Of a DNA stretch of 30,503 nucleotides, positions 5,611 through 13,224 are shown one piece after another. The position numbers were made by a program, and so were the translations under genes. This DNA comes from CAYJWS01 sp964373925. Lineage in GTDB: Bacteria; Patescibacteriota; Patescibacteriia; Buchananbacterales; GWA2-38-13. The stretch is taken from contig CAYJWS010000008.1 in assembly GCA_964373925.1 (NCBI GenBank), forward strand, positions 1-30,503, written 5' to 3'. How positions within the stretch are numbered: the stretch's first letter is position 1; each line of letters begins with the position of its first letter. A model generated the notes under the pieces. It searched no databases. It was given only the letters and a program-made list of their open reading frames with translations, and had not been told where the DNA came from.

Positions 5611-7767
5611 TTATCTGGCGTTTACTTGGCCCTTTACGCTTACGTTTGATTTTTTTCCTGTTGATTTTCCAGTACTGTCAAAAAGCTCGAATGTTACTGT
5701 GGTACCAAGAGATTGCGTTACATATTCGCTGAGCTGGCAGGTGAAGCTAAAAGATGTGGAACCCGGAACTGAACCTGATGTTTGCGCTTGAAGCCATTGG
5801 GGAAGAGATGATGTTACTTTCCATTTGTTTGATTCTCCGGTTCCGGATTTTGCAATATTTGCGGATCCTATGGGAGTTGGGCATTCGGTTGTTCCGATAT
5901 TGTGGTTAAAAGAAAGTGTTTGTGGAGTTACGGAAATATTCTCTTCGGGCTGGCTCGTTTCTTCTTTTGGAGTTTCTTTGGGGGATTCACTCGGGGTTGG
6001 AGAAGGCAGTGTTGTTGAAGTATCGGTTTTTGGAGGAATACATAAGTTTTTTCCGGGAGCCCCGTCTTTACCCGGAGGGTTTCCTTTGCCACCTTTACCG
6101 CCCGCACCCGGACCGCATCCATCTCCTCCATTGCCGCCGTTGCCTCCTGCTTTGGGATCATCTTTTCCCTGTACGCCATCTCCTGATGTTCCTACTCCTC
6201 CTTTACCGGAAGTAGTTGATGCGTCTCCTCCTTTGCCTCCGTTTCCGCCCGGACCAGTTGCGTCGCATGATCCTCCTTGTCCTCCAATACCCGGCTTTGA
6301 TTTGGCATTTCCGCCATTGCCCCCAGTTGATGATCCACTACTTGAACCGGCATCGCCTCCCTTGCCTCCAATGGCTGTGGCATCTCCGCCTAATCCTCCG
6401 TCGCATTTGCAGCCTGTGCCTCCTCCGCCTGTTCCGCCATTTGACTCGGCATCTCCTCCAGCACCTCCGATAACATCATGCACTATAACATTGGACATTC
6501 CATTTACGGTTCCAGAAACTTCTAATTTTTTATTGTTTACTCCTCCGGCTCCGCCATTGGAAGTAGCCTTACCGCCGTTTTCGCCAGCGCAGCCATCTTT
6601 GCCGAGTTTTCCATGGGCTATTGCGCGTCCGCCCGCTCCGCCCTTGCCAGGATAGATGTTAAATAATCCTTCAATATTAAAATTTTCTGTCGCGATCATC
6701 TTGAAATTTCCTGCCTTTCCTCCGTCGCCTCCTTTTGCTTTGCCGTGTTCGCAGTTTTCCGCAGTTTCGGCATTGCCTCCTGCACCGCCAGAGCCTAAAT
6801 TCAGATCAAAGTTATTTATAGTAAGGTTGGATGCGACTACCAAAAATCTAAAGGCATCTTCGCCATTCGCGCCCTTTGAGTCGCAGGAAATTTCGCCGTC
6901 TTTTCCATCTCGTCCATCAGGGCCTGTGATTTTTATGTCGCTTAAAGTGACTTTCGCATCTTTTCCAAAATTGAAATTGAGAATGATTTTGTTTACATTT
7001 TTTGGAGGAGTGGGAATTGCAATATCGTTTGGAGGTGCCTCTCCTTTTCCAACAACCCACGTTCCTCCAATTTTTACCGTATTAGCTACAATATTTCCCC
7101 AAATATCTTGTGCTTGTTCTTGCGCGCTTGCGCTATAAACTGAAAAAATATTAAAATTTGATATTATGCGTGTTGCGTTTATCTTTATATTTTTTGAAAA
7201 AATTTGAAGATTATTGAAGCTTACTTTTCCGTCATTTGTAAGCGGACCTATTCTTAGGCCTTCACCAGAATTTTTACCAGCCTCATCATGAAGCTTGTCC
7301 AAAGCTTCTTTTGTTGTGGCGAGATTTTTCGCGTCGTCAACAACCTGCACGTGCCCGTTTGAAATAATGACTGCTTTTTCTGTTATAAGCGCTCCGCCTT
7401 GCGCCACTATGGCAATTCCTATTCCCGCGTCGGAGGTGTCATCGGCTCTATTGCAGACGATAATACTATCAATAAGCATTTTCCCTTTAACATATAAATT
7501 GATGGGGCCGTTTTCGCACTCAAGCGCGCCTTCTAACGCGAAGTTTCCTCCAACTGTCAATTTTGCTCCATTTTTTAAAATTATTTTTTCATCGCTTTTA
7601 ATAACATAGTCGCCTTCCATTGTCTTATCCGAATCATAGGTTTGCACGTTGCTATATTCTTTTGAAGATTTTTCTTCGTTGTCTGATTTTTTTTGTGTTC
7701 CAAAATACCAAAGAACGCCAATTACCGCAATAACGATAATTCCTATTGCGAATTTGCGATTTTTCAT
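5611..7767 (-). CDS. Membrane-anchored glycine-rich repeat protein, C-terminal beta-sandwich
   Basis: 718 aa. Residues 6-23 form one hydrophobic helix after a basic start (MKNRK), so the bulk is probably outside the cell and anchored by its N-terminus. Residues 45-200 look like a beta-solenoid, with short repeated strands (KIILKNGAKLTVGGNF). About residues 280-600 are dominated by GG-x-GG and collagen-like G-x-y repeats (GPDGRDGKDGE, GGNGGNGGDGCG) with scattered cysteines. A Pro/Ser/Thr linker (about 600-635) leads to a beta-sandwich resembling a BACON/Ig-like domain (ISVTPQTLSFNHNIGT...). It is paralogous to the 650-aa protein at 20903-22855, which has a different C-terminus. A surface or adhesive structural role is inferred from architecture. 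Leader about 30 nt, no clear Shine-Dalgarno. Confidence 0.85.
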   Translation of the reverse strand: MKNRKFAIGIIVIAVIGVLWYFGTQKKSDNEEKSSKEYSNVQTYDSDKTMEGDYVIKSDEKIILKNGAKLTVGGNFALEGALECENGPINLYVKGKMLIDSIIVCNRADDTSDAGIGIAIVAQGGALITEKAVIISNGHVQVVDDAKNLATTKEALDKLHDEAGKNSGEGLRIGPLTNDGKVSFNNLQIFSKNIKINATRIISNFNIFSVYSASAQEQAQDIWGNIVANTVKIGGTWVVGKGEAPPNDIAIPTPPKNVNKIILNFNFGKDAKVTLSDIKITGPDGRDGKDGEISCDSKGANGEDAFRFLVVASNLTINNFDLNLGSGGAGGNAETAENCEHGKAKGGDGGKAGNFKMIATENFNIEGLFNIYPGKGGAGGRAIAHGKLGKDGCAGENGGKATSNGGAGGVNNKKLEVSGTVNGMSNVIVHDVIGGAGGDAESNGGTGGGGTGCKCDGGLGGDATAIGGKGGDAGSSSGSSTGGNGGNAKSKPGIGGQGGSCDATGPGGNGGKGGDASTTSGKGGVGTSGDGVQGKDDPKAGGNGGNGGDGCGPGAGGKGGKGNPPGKDGAPGKNLCIPPKTDTSTTLPSPTPSESPKETPKEETSQPEENISVTPQTLSFNHNIGTTECPTPIGSANIAKSGTGESNKWKVTSSLPQWLQAQTSGSVPGSTSFSFTCQLSEYVTQSLGTTVTFELFDSTGKSTGKKSNVSVKGQVNAR

Positions 7768-7797
7768 ACTATTTTGTTAGAATTTAGCTCCAATCCA

Positions 7798-7826
7798 ATC
7801 TTATGGAATATTACAATAAAAGTCAA
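7798..7826 (-). promoter_or_regulatory. Promoter of the 718-aa glycine-rich gene
   Basis: On the minus strand TTGACT (7826-7821), 17 bases, TAAGAT (7803-7798). Confidence 0.6.
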
Positions 7827-7884
7827 ATAATAATAAAGATAAGGGCCTTGTCTAGAAAATTATAATAAAGTTCATGAATTATTC

Positions 7885-7913
7885 TTGACATTGTAATCAG
7901 GATATGATATATT
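7885..7913 (+). promoter_or_regulatory. Promoter of cassette copy 2
   Basis: TTGACA at 7885-7890, 17 bases, TATATT at 7908-7913. The bases after the -35 (TTGTAAT) match those of copy 1, so the promoter is part of the duplicated unit. Confidence 0.8.
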
Positions 7914-7919
7914 TTAAGA

Positions 7920-7997
7920 TGTTCTTTTTATGCAAATCTTGGGTTTTAGCATGGTGCTAAGACTTAATTTGCAAGGCTTTTACAGAAAGGACTGACC
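7920..7997 (+). promoter_or_regulatory. Structured 5' leader, copy 2
   Basis: Arms TGCAAAT (7931-7937) and ATTTGCA (7967-7973) enclose a second perfect hairpin, TTAGCA-TGG-TGCTAA (7946-7960). It occupies the same position as the leader hairpin of copy 1 with different base pairs, then joins the shared AGGCTTTTACAGAAAGGACTG segment that holds the Shine-Dalgarno. Confidence 0.6.
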
Positions 7998-8660
7998 ATG
8001 TCAAAAGACATGCTCGGTATTGCTGTGAGGAAGCTCGTGACGCTTCCGAGCCCAACGCTCGGTATCGTCTGCGACCTTCTTGAGAAACTCTCCGACCAGG
8101 AATGGGTGGGATCTACGAAGAAGTTTCTTCGCAAGGAGAACCCATGGGAAGCCCCCACAGCTCTTGACTTGAAGGTCTGGAAAACCATCAAGCTCGGTAC
8201 GGGAGGACTCAAGACCTCCGCAGACTTTCTCGCAGCTCTCAAGGAACAGAAGTTCCAGACGAGCGATTGGGCCAAGGATATCCTTGGCAAGTCGGAATTC
8301 ACGGTCGCAACCCAAGAAACCGAAGTTGACCTCGTGGTCGTCACAGTTGCCGAGCTCGGTTTCAAGGAAAACGCCATACGTTCGGACATCTACCGGCGTG
8401 CCCAAGAATTGGGACTAGATCTCTGTCCGGCCGAAGTTGGTCCGCAACTGCGTCTGCAGTACCAGGATCAACCCAAAGGCGAGTGGCTCATTATTGCAAT
8501 GAATCCTATCACCGACTCGGGCGGCGATCTGCACGTGTTCAACGTTGCGCACGACGGCCTTGGCCTGTGGCTCAGCAGCGATTTCGGCAATCCCGGCTAT
8601 TTTTGGCGCGCTGGCCATCGGTGGGTTTTCCTCCGTCGCAAGCCCGCCCGCAACGCCTGA
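7998..8660 (+). CDS. Conserved hypothetical protein, 'FTVATQETE' family, copy 2
   Basis: 220 aa, soluble, paralogous to 2243-2878. N-terminal about 90 residues diverge (shared elements: KENPW, KTIKLGTG), while from FTVATQETE onward most positions are identical, down to the terminal WVFLRRKPARNA. The conserved half mixes helices (DIYRRAQELGLDLCPAEVG) with strands rich in aromatics (GEWLIIAMNPITDSGGDLHVF, FWRAGHRWVF); it could be a small alpha/beta binding domain, but I assign no function. AAAGGA precedes the ATG. Promoter, leader, stop-codon hairpin and terminator are all duplicated with the gene. GC-rich relative to its surroundings, like copy 1. Confidence 0.85.
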   Translation: MSKDMLGIAVRKLVTLPSPTLGIVCDLLEKLSDQEWVGSTKKFLRKENPWEAPTALDLKVWKTIKLGTGGLKTSADFLAALKEQKFQTSDWAKDILGKSEFTVATQETEVDLVVVTVAELGFKENAIRSDIYRRAQELGLDLCPAEVGPQLRLQYQDQPKGEWLIIAMNPITDSGGDLHVFNVAHDGLGLWLSSDFGNPGYFWRAGHRWVFLRRKPARNA

Positions 8661-8680
8661 GCGTAGCGATGGCGGGCGGG
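8643..8680 (+). repeat. GC-rich hairpin spanning the stop codon, copy 2
   Basis: CCCGCCCGC (8643-8651) pairs with GCGGGCGGG (8672-8680). Identical in design to 2861-2898. The shared 3' region continues with GTCC-TTT-GGAC and AGGTC-GCTT-TGACCT hairpins in both copies. Confidence 0.75.
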
Positions 8681-8768
8681 TAGTCCTTTGGACACCCCGT
8701 CATTCGACAGGGCAAGCTTAAAGCCTTAGGTCGCTTTGACCTTTGATACTGAGTCCTTTGGCACAACC

Positions 8769-8810
8769 AAAACCCGTATACGTTTGAATAGACGAATACG
8801 GGTTTTTTTT
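8769..8810 (+). terminator. Intrinsic terminator of cassette copy 2
   Basis: AAAACCCGTAT (8769-8779) pairs with ATACGGGTTTT (8796-8806), then more T. Stem sequence differs from that of copy 1 while position and size are kept. The 140 bases beyond, to 8954, hold a GCCCCGAC/GTCAGGGC hairpin and no gene. Confidence 0.85.
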
Positions 8811-8954
8811 CTGCTATAATAAAAAAGGTAGTAGGTGAATATGCCCCGACGTTAAGTCAGGGCTACCGAATCCAGTATCCATGCATCCGGAGTATCTATG
8901 GCTAAGCTTGCGTGGCAGGCAGGCATGGTTTAAGATATCGCTCTCATTAGGATT

Positions 8955-9824
8955 TTATTCAAGGGCGCATGCGTTGAATTTTTTCACTTGGCCATTGTAA
9001 TCAATGACTAATTTTTGAGTGTCCTCAAAAAATCTTTTATATTGGTTAACAAGCTCATTATATTCTTTTACTTTTTGGTTGTACTCGGGATCGCTTTTAT
9101 TCATGCCCTCAATCTCCGTTCTTTGCGCCTCAAGGGTTTTTTCAAGTTCTTTAAGATTTTTAGAATTGGCATCAATTTTTTCTTTGAGTGAAAAATCCAC
9201 TCTCGGGCAGTCGCTTGCAGGCCTTCCGAACTCTTGCACCGCCATCCATACGCTTTTTCCCTGATACATTCCTTTCATCACGGCAACGCCCATGTCAATG
9301 AATTTTGGATCCAAAATATTCGCGCGGTGCCCGGGGCTCTCCATCCACGCATCAACCAATGCCTTGTCATCCTGAAAATTTCCCATGGCGAGATTTTCTC
9401 CAACGGAAATATATTTGTATCCCGAATCCTTCGCAAGCGAAGACACGTCTTTGCCCTGCGGAGAGACATGGGTAAAATATTGCTGTTTGAACATATCCTG
9501 TATTTTTGCGAGCGCCGCGGAGTTTAAAAGCTCGTTTTCTTTATATGGAGCGAGATTATTTTTTGTTCTCTCTTTGTTTGTAAACGTTATCGTACCGGCG
9601 TGAGTGAGGCGCGAAACAGGAGACTCGTCTCTTGCTATAAGGGGAGGAGGGCTTGAGATTTTATTTTCCGCCTTCTGCACGATGTCTGAGAAAACTTTTT
9701 CAATTTTTGGAATATTTTCTGATAATTCACTGGAGATTGTTTTAAAATCGTAATTTTTATAAAAATAAAACCCTGCGCCAAAAGCAACAATAAACAAGAA
9801 AAATATGAGAAATTTTTTTATCAT
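8955..9824 (-). CDS. Membrane-anchored CAP-domain (SCP/PR-1-like) protein with C-terminal coiled coil
   Basis: 289 aa. A hydrophobic helix at residues 4-22 anchors the protein or acts as an uncleaved signal. Residues about 75-202 are a CAP domain: H119 in FTHVSP, E143 in GENLA, and H166 in SPGHRANIL, the usual cavity ligands, followed by VQEFG. The bacterial YkwD-like branch of this family is exported; its biochemical activity is mostly unknown. Residues about 212-275 form a charged coiled coil (KNLKELEKTLEAQRTEIEGM), which could mediate oligomerisation. The promoter at 9832-9860 lies so close to the ATG that the mRNA is predicted to be leaderless. Divergent from the 67-aa gene. Confidence 0.92.
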   Translation of the reverse strand: MIKKFLIFFLFIVAFGAGFYFYKNYDFKTISSELSENIPKIEKVFSDIVQKAENKISSPPPLIARDESPVSRLTHAGTITFTNKERTKNNLAPYKENELLNSAALAKIQDMFKQQYFTHVSPQGKDVSSLAKDSGYKYISVGENLAMGNFQDDKALVDAWMESPGHRANILDPKFIDMGVAVMKGMYQGKSVWMAVQEFGRPASDCPRVDFSLKEKIDANSKNLKELEKTLEAQRTEIEGMNKSDPEYNQKVKEYNELVNQYKRFFEDTQKLVIDYNGQVKKFNACALE

Positions 9825-9831
9825 ATGATAT

Positions 9832-9860
9832 AGTATACGCTTATTGTATCACGAAATCAA
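9832..9860 (-). promoter_or_regulatory. Promoter giving a leaderless CAP-domain mRNA
   Basis: On the minus strand TTGATT (9860-9855), 17 bases, TATACT (9837-9832), then only seven bases to the ATG at 9824. Confidence 0.55.
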
Positions 9861-9869
9861 AAAAGTATG

Positions 9870-9898
9870 TTGCGATTGATGCGCATTTATGGTATGAA
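9870..9898 (+). promoter_or_regulatory. Putative promoter of the 67-aa gene
   Basis: TTGCGA (9870-9875), 17 bases, TATGAA (9893-9898). It lies back to back with the CAP-gene promoter. Confidence 0.4.
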
Positions 9899-9943
9899 GA
9901 AAACAGAGGTTCTTTAACTGCTGTTCTTTTATAAGGGAGGATT

Positions 9944-10147
9944 ATGATAAAAAAAGTTTTTGAATATTTAAAAAGAAAAAGAATAAAGAGAATTCAAGCA
10001 ACAATTCATAATTTAAAGAAAAAAATGTCTCATGCGACCATTGATCTTAATTGGAATGGCGAGATTAAGAAAGCGGCGAAGATTTCAAGCGAACTTGGTT
10101 GGAAAATCCACAAATTGCAATTGAAGCTCAAAGCTCTTAATAAATAG
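9944..10147 (+). CDS. Small basic helical protein, 67 aa
   Basis: A strong AGGGAGG lies three to four bases before the ATG, and a terminator follows the stop, so this is very likely a real gene. The protein is strongly basic (KKVFEYLKRKRIKRIQ at the start) and predicted almost wholly helical, with a small central break (HATIDLNWNGE). It has no signal peptide or cysteine. A nucleic-acid- or ribosome-binding role would suit the charge, but that is only inference; I do not recognise the family. Confidence 0.75.
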   Translation: MIKKVFEYLKRKRIKRIQATIHNLKKKMSHATIDLNWNGEIKKAAKISSELGWKIHKLQLKLKALNK

Positions 10148-10153
10148 TATTGC

Positions 10154-10190
10154 AAGGCCCGTCTTAAATAAGACTGGCCTTTTTATTTTT
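10154..10190 (+). terminator. Intrinsic terminator after the 67-aa gene
   Basis: AAGGCCCGTCTTA pairs, with two mismatches, with TAAGACTGGCCTT, followed by TTTATTTTTTT. Confidence 0.8.
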
Positions 10191-10276
10191 TTGGTTTAAG
10201 AAGTTGTAAAATATTTATATTATGTTAATATCGTAAGGTATGAACTATCCAAAATTATAGTATAAGGAGGCTTGTC

Positions 10277-10573
10277 GTGCGAATAGTATGCAAGAAGTGC
10301 GGATACAGAAATATTGCCCTTGTTCAATTCTGCATGAAATGCCGAGAAGAGCTTAGGCAAATCTTAAAACCGAAAGAGTTAGCTCTTTGCAAAAAGATGG
10401 CAAAAATTTTTTCCGGGATTTTTATGATGGGAAATATCCAAGAAGCATTTTTATTCTCGCCTGATTTTTTTGAAAGGGCGGGCGATGAGTGCACAAAAGA
10501 AAATCACGCGTTTATGAAAGATAATATATTCTTGTATTGCCCATGGTGCGGAAAAAATTTAAAAGAAAAATAA
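10277..10573 (+). CDS. Small zinc-ribbon protein, 98 aa
   Basis: Starts at GTG, six bases after AAGGAGG. Residues 5-22 are a zinc ribbon (CKKC...CMKC, C5/C8/C19/C22), and the C-terminus has another pair (CPWCGK), with two single cysteines between, so a second site may be built from distant parts. The middle (FSGIFMMGNIQEAFLFSPDFF) is hydrophobic and aromatic but too short and mixed for a clear membrane helix. Its own terminator follows, and no partner gene is adjacent. Zinc ribbons of this size are often parts of nucleic-acid machinery or adaptors; no specific role can be read from the sequence. Confidence 0.75.
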   Translation: MRIVCKKCGYRNIALVQFCMKCREELRQILKPKELALCKKMAKIFSGIFMMGNIQEAFLFSPDFFERAGDECTKENHAFMKDNIFLYCPWCGKNLKEK

Positions 10574-10578
10574 ACATC

Positions 10579-10610
10579 AAGGGCTCTAAAAAAAGAGCCC
10601 TTGCTTTTTA
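10579..10610 (+). terminator. Intrinsic terminator after the zinc-ribbon gene
   Basis: AAGGGCTCT (10579-10587) pairs with AGAGCCCTT (10594-10602), followed by GCTTTTTA. Confidence 0.8.
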
Positions 10611-10667
10611 TCCCCACACTTTGATTTGCCAAGATTTTTTCTAGGGTTTTATAAGCAAACTTCTGCC

Positions 10668-10696
10668 TTGACATAATATAATATTTGCGCTAGTGT
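10668..10696 (+). promoter_or_regulatory. Promoter of the GAPDH gene
   Basis: TTGACA (10668-10673), 17 bases, TAGTGT (10691-10696). A TATAAC lies directly after the -10 at a longer spacing. Confidence 0.5.
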
Positions 10697-10747
10697 ATAA
10701 CGAGTGTTCTTTATATCTTAAAGTACTTTTTATTATAGGAGTGGCTC

Positions 10748-11785
10748 GTGAAAACGATTGGTATCCATGGATTTGGAAGAATCGGAAGAACCACGCTTCG
10801 CATAGCGCTCTCCAAGGAAATTTTTGTCCCTGTTTCGATTTCTGATATTCAAAATATTTCCACGCTCGCGGCCCTTTTTGAAGTGGACTCATGCTATGGG
10901 AGGTGGCCGTATGATGTCGGTTTTGAGATGGATACGGCAGATTGGCCATGCTTTATGATTGGGAAGGGACAACCCGATTATGGGATAGAGGTTGTTTATT
11001 ATGTTGACAGTTCAAAAGAACTCCCAGATTGGAAAAAGCTTGGAGTGGATGTAGTTATTGATTGCACGGGACGCGCCACAGCGCGTGAGAATGCCCAAAA
11101 GCATATTGATCGCGGAGCCAAAAAGGTTCTTGTGAGCGCTCCTCCAAAGACGCCTCAAGATTGCGATGCGATCTTGCTTCAGGGAATTAATCTTGAGAGT
11201 TATGATCCTCTCAAGCATCATATTATTTCTATGGCAAGCTGTACCACCAACGCGCTCGCGCCAGTGGTGAAGATATTAGAAAAAAACTTCGGAATTGTTT
11301 CAGGATTTTTTTCTACTGTTCACGCGTACACGAGCTCGCAGAGCTTGACAGATCAGCCCATGAAAGACCGCCGGGATTCTTGGGCTGCAGCAGAAAACAT
11401 CATTCCATCAACATCCGGCGCGGCCAAAGCGCTCAAGTTTATCTGGCCAAACCTCAATATTACCGGAAAGGCCTACAGGGTGCCGGTAAAAACCGGAAGC
11501 ATTGTTGAGCTTGATGTTCTTTTGCGAAGCAATACGAATATTGATCAGGTGAAAAATGTTTTCCGTGATGCCGCAAAAGATAAGTTTTTGCATGTGCTTG
11601 GCGTTCTTGAAGAGGAATACGCCTCTTCAAGAATTGTCGGCGAAAGCCATTCTTCCATTGTGGATCTGCCACTCATACAAATCCTTGATGGAAACCACGT
11701 TTCCATTCCCATCTGGTACGATAACGAGCACAGTTATGCTTCGCGCCTAGCTGATGTTGCACGCTATATTGCCATACAGTTTTAA
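10748..11785 (+). CDS. gap: Glyceraldehyde-3-phosphate dehydrogenase, type I
   Basis: 345 aa, full length. Oxidises glyceraldehyde-3-phosphate to 1,3-bisphosphoglycerate in lower glycolysis, in the cytoplasm. The N-terminus has the Rossmann motif HGFGRIGR (7-14). The active site is intact: Cys165 in SMASCTTN, His192 in STVHAYTSSQ, then PSTSGAAKA and WYDNEHSYASR near the C-terminus. Starts at GTG, six bases after AGGAG; flanked by its own promoter and terminator. NAD versus NADP preference is not clear by eye: the residue after strand 2 is D33 (SDIQ), which would favour NAD. The rest of glycolysis is not in the window. Confidence 0.97.
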   Translation: MKTIGIHGFGRIGRTTLRIALSKEIFVPVSISDIQNISTLAALFEVDSCYGRWPYDVGFEMDTADWPCFMIGKGQPDYGIEVVYYVDSSKELPDWKKLGVDVVIDCTGRATARENAQKHIDRGAKKVLVSAPPKTPQDCDAILLQGINLESYDPLKHHIISMASCTTNALAPVVKILEKNFGIVSGFFSTVHAYTSSQSLTDQPMKDRRDSWAAAENIIPSTSGAAKALKFIWPNLNITGKAYRVPVKTGSIVELDVLLRSNTNIDQVKNVFRDAAKDKFLHVLGVLEEEYASSRIVGESHSSIVDLPLIQILDGNHVSIPIWYDNEHSYASRLADVARYIAIQF

Positions 11786-11794
11786 ACAAAAAGC

Positions 11795-11823
11795 AGAGAG
11801 CAGAAAGTTCTGCTCTCTTTTTA
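11795..11823 (+). terminator. Intrinsic terminator after GAPDH
   Basis: GAGAGCAGAA (11796-11805) pairs with TTCTGCTCTC (11808-11817), followed by TTTTTA. Confidence 0.85.
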
Positions 11824-11985
11824 TTCTCCTCCGCAATACCCCGAAGCTTGCTTCGGGGAAATTCAAGTGAGGAGAATCCTCCGAATCCGCCAGCTGGCGG
11901 AGAAGGAGGATAAAAGCTTCGGAGAATGAACCGCGCCTGGAATTTGCTGCGATACCTCCGCAGCTTGTTGCGGGGTAGTTCATTT
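11824..11985. repeat. Palindromic repeat patch
   Basis: Nested palindromes: CCCCGAAGCTTGCTTCGGGG (11839-11858), TCCGCCAGCTGGCGGA near 11886, and CCGCAGCTTGTTGCGG near 11958, linked by repeated GGAGGA and TCATT words. Typical of multi-unit intergenic repeat elements; no gene seen. Confidence 0.65.
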
Positions 11986-12081
11986 GCGAAATTTTGACAT
12001 TTTAATGCATTAATGAGAAAATTTATTCAGAAAATCATAGAGCTAAGAATTTCGAATGACAAAATTTTACTCCGAAAAATT

Positions 12082-12789
12082 ATGCCAAGAGATAATGATG
12101 TAAAAAAAGCCCTAAAAAAATTGGCAAGCGATGAGCGCGCAAAGATTTCTCGAGGGTTTTTTAAAACTGGCAAGGGCGAATATGGAGAAGGGGATATTTT
12201 TATAGGAATAACGGTTGGCGACACGCGTTTGGTCGCGCGGCAATTTTATGATTTGCCCTTTATTGAAATTCAAAAACTTTTAAAAAGCAAAGTTCATGAG
12301 GAGCGATTATGCGCTCTCCTTATATTGGTGGAGATGTATAAAGAGGCTAATATCAAGACTCGGGAAAAAATATATACATTGTATCTCAAGAATTCTAAAT
12401 TTGTGAATAATTGGGATTTAGTGGACTTATCCGCAGATAAGATTGTGGGAGCGCATCTTATGTATAGGCCCAAAAATATTTTATACAGGCTTGCGCGATC
12501 AAAAAATATATGGGAGCGAAGAATCGCGATAGTCGCGACATTTCATTGTATTAAAAATAATACATTTTCAGAAACGCTTAAGATTTCAAAAATGCTTTTG
12601 GGAGACACGCATGATCTTATCCATAAGGCATCCGGCTGGATGCTGCGCGAGGTTGGTAAGCGATCGCTTGTAACCGAAGAAAAATTTTTAAAAAGATATT
12701 ATAAAAAGATGCCGCGCACCATGCTTCGTTATGCTATTGAAAGGTTCCCTGAAAATAAAAGAAAATATTATTTATCAAAAACATTATGA
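12082..12789 (+). CDS. DNA alkylation repair protein, AlkD-like HEAT-repeat
   Basis: About 235 aa from the chosen start. AlkD-family glycosylases are all-helical HEAT-repeat proteins that excise N3- and N7-alkylated purines. Key family blocks are present in order: FFKTGKGEYGEGDIFIG near the N-terminus, HEERLCALLILV, NNWDLVDLSA (the Trp and Asp of the active site), WERRIAIVAT (with the catalytic-cleft Arg) and SGWMLREVGK (the second Trp). A start 23 codons upstream at 12013 is open, but a TTGACA at 11994 would place transcription after it, and family members begin close to MPRDNDVKKALKK. Neither start has a Shine-Dalgarno. Its last four bases overlap the next gene (ATGA), indicating translational coupling with the metallopeptidase. 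Confidence 0.88.
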   Translation: MPRDNDVKKALKKLASDERAKISRGFFKTGKGEYGEGDIFIGITVGDTRLVARQFYDLPFIEIQKLLKSKVHEERLCALLILVEMYKEANIKTREKIYTLYLKNSKFVNNWDLVDLSADKIVGAHLMYRPKNILYRLARSKNIWERRIAIVATFHCIKNNTFSETLKISKMLLGDTHDLIHKASGWMLREVGKRSLVTEEKFLKRYYKKMPRTMLRYAIERFPENKRKYYLSKTL

Positions 12790-13169
12790 CACGAGAAGAA
12801 TTTGAAATAATAGTGCAAGAGGGCATTCGCGCCATTCCTCAAGATTTTTTAAAAAAGCTTGATAACGTGGGAATTGTTATTGAAGACGAACCAACGCATG
12901 CACAGCTCAAAAAGATGAAGGTGCATCCGCGATGGACGCTCTTTGGCCTGTATGAAGGAATTCCAAAGACTCGGCGAACAACATCATATAGTGGCGTTTT
13001 GCCGGATAAAATCACAATTTTTCAAAAATCCATTGAAAGGAACGCAAGCTCCATAGATGAAATAAAAGAAATCGTAAAAAATACCGTATGGCATGAAATA
13101 GCGCATCATTTTGGAATGGATGAAACACAAGTACGAAACGCAGAGCAGAAAAGAAGGAAGAAAAGTTAA
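12786..13169 (+). CDS. Minimal zincin metallopeptidase family protein (PF06262-like)
   Basis: 127 aa, cytoplasmic, with the motif HEIAHHFGMDE near residues 109-119: HExxH supplies two zinc ligands and the catalytic Glu, and the downstream Glu is the third position typical of the group. Preceded by the conserved beta-strand region (WTLFGLYEGIPKTRR, DKITIFQKSIE) seen in this family of small bacterial zincins, whose substrates are unknown. Start codon overlaps the stop of the AlkD-like gene by four bases, so it is made with it. Function beyond metal binding is not established. Confidence 0.87.
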   Translation: MTREEFEIIVQEGIRAIPQDFLKKLDNVGIVIEDEPTHAQLKKMKVHPRWTLFGLYEGIPKTRRTTSYSGVLPDKITIFQKSIERNASSIDEIKEIVKNTVWHEIAHHFGMDETQVRNAEQKRRKKS

Positions 13170-13224
13170 TAAAAGTCTTTACATTAATATTTTAAGTTTA
13201 TTATTAACTTATTACGTCAACCGT

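Noticed and set aside
5825..6655. Long open frame of proline-rich sequence on the plus strand (276 aa), and similar frames at 21342-21866
   Set aside because: They are the reverse reading of the glycine-rich repeat genes (GGx codons read as xCC/Pro on the other strand); no ribosome site or promoter.
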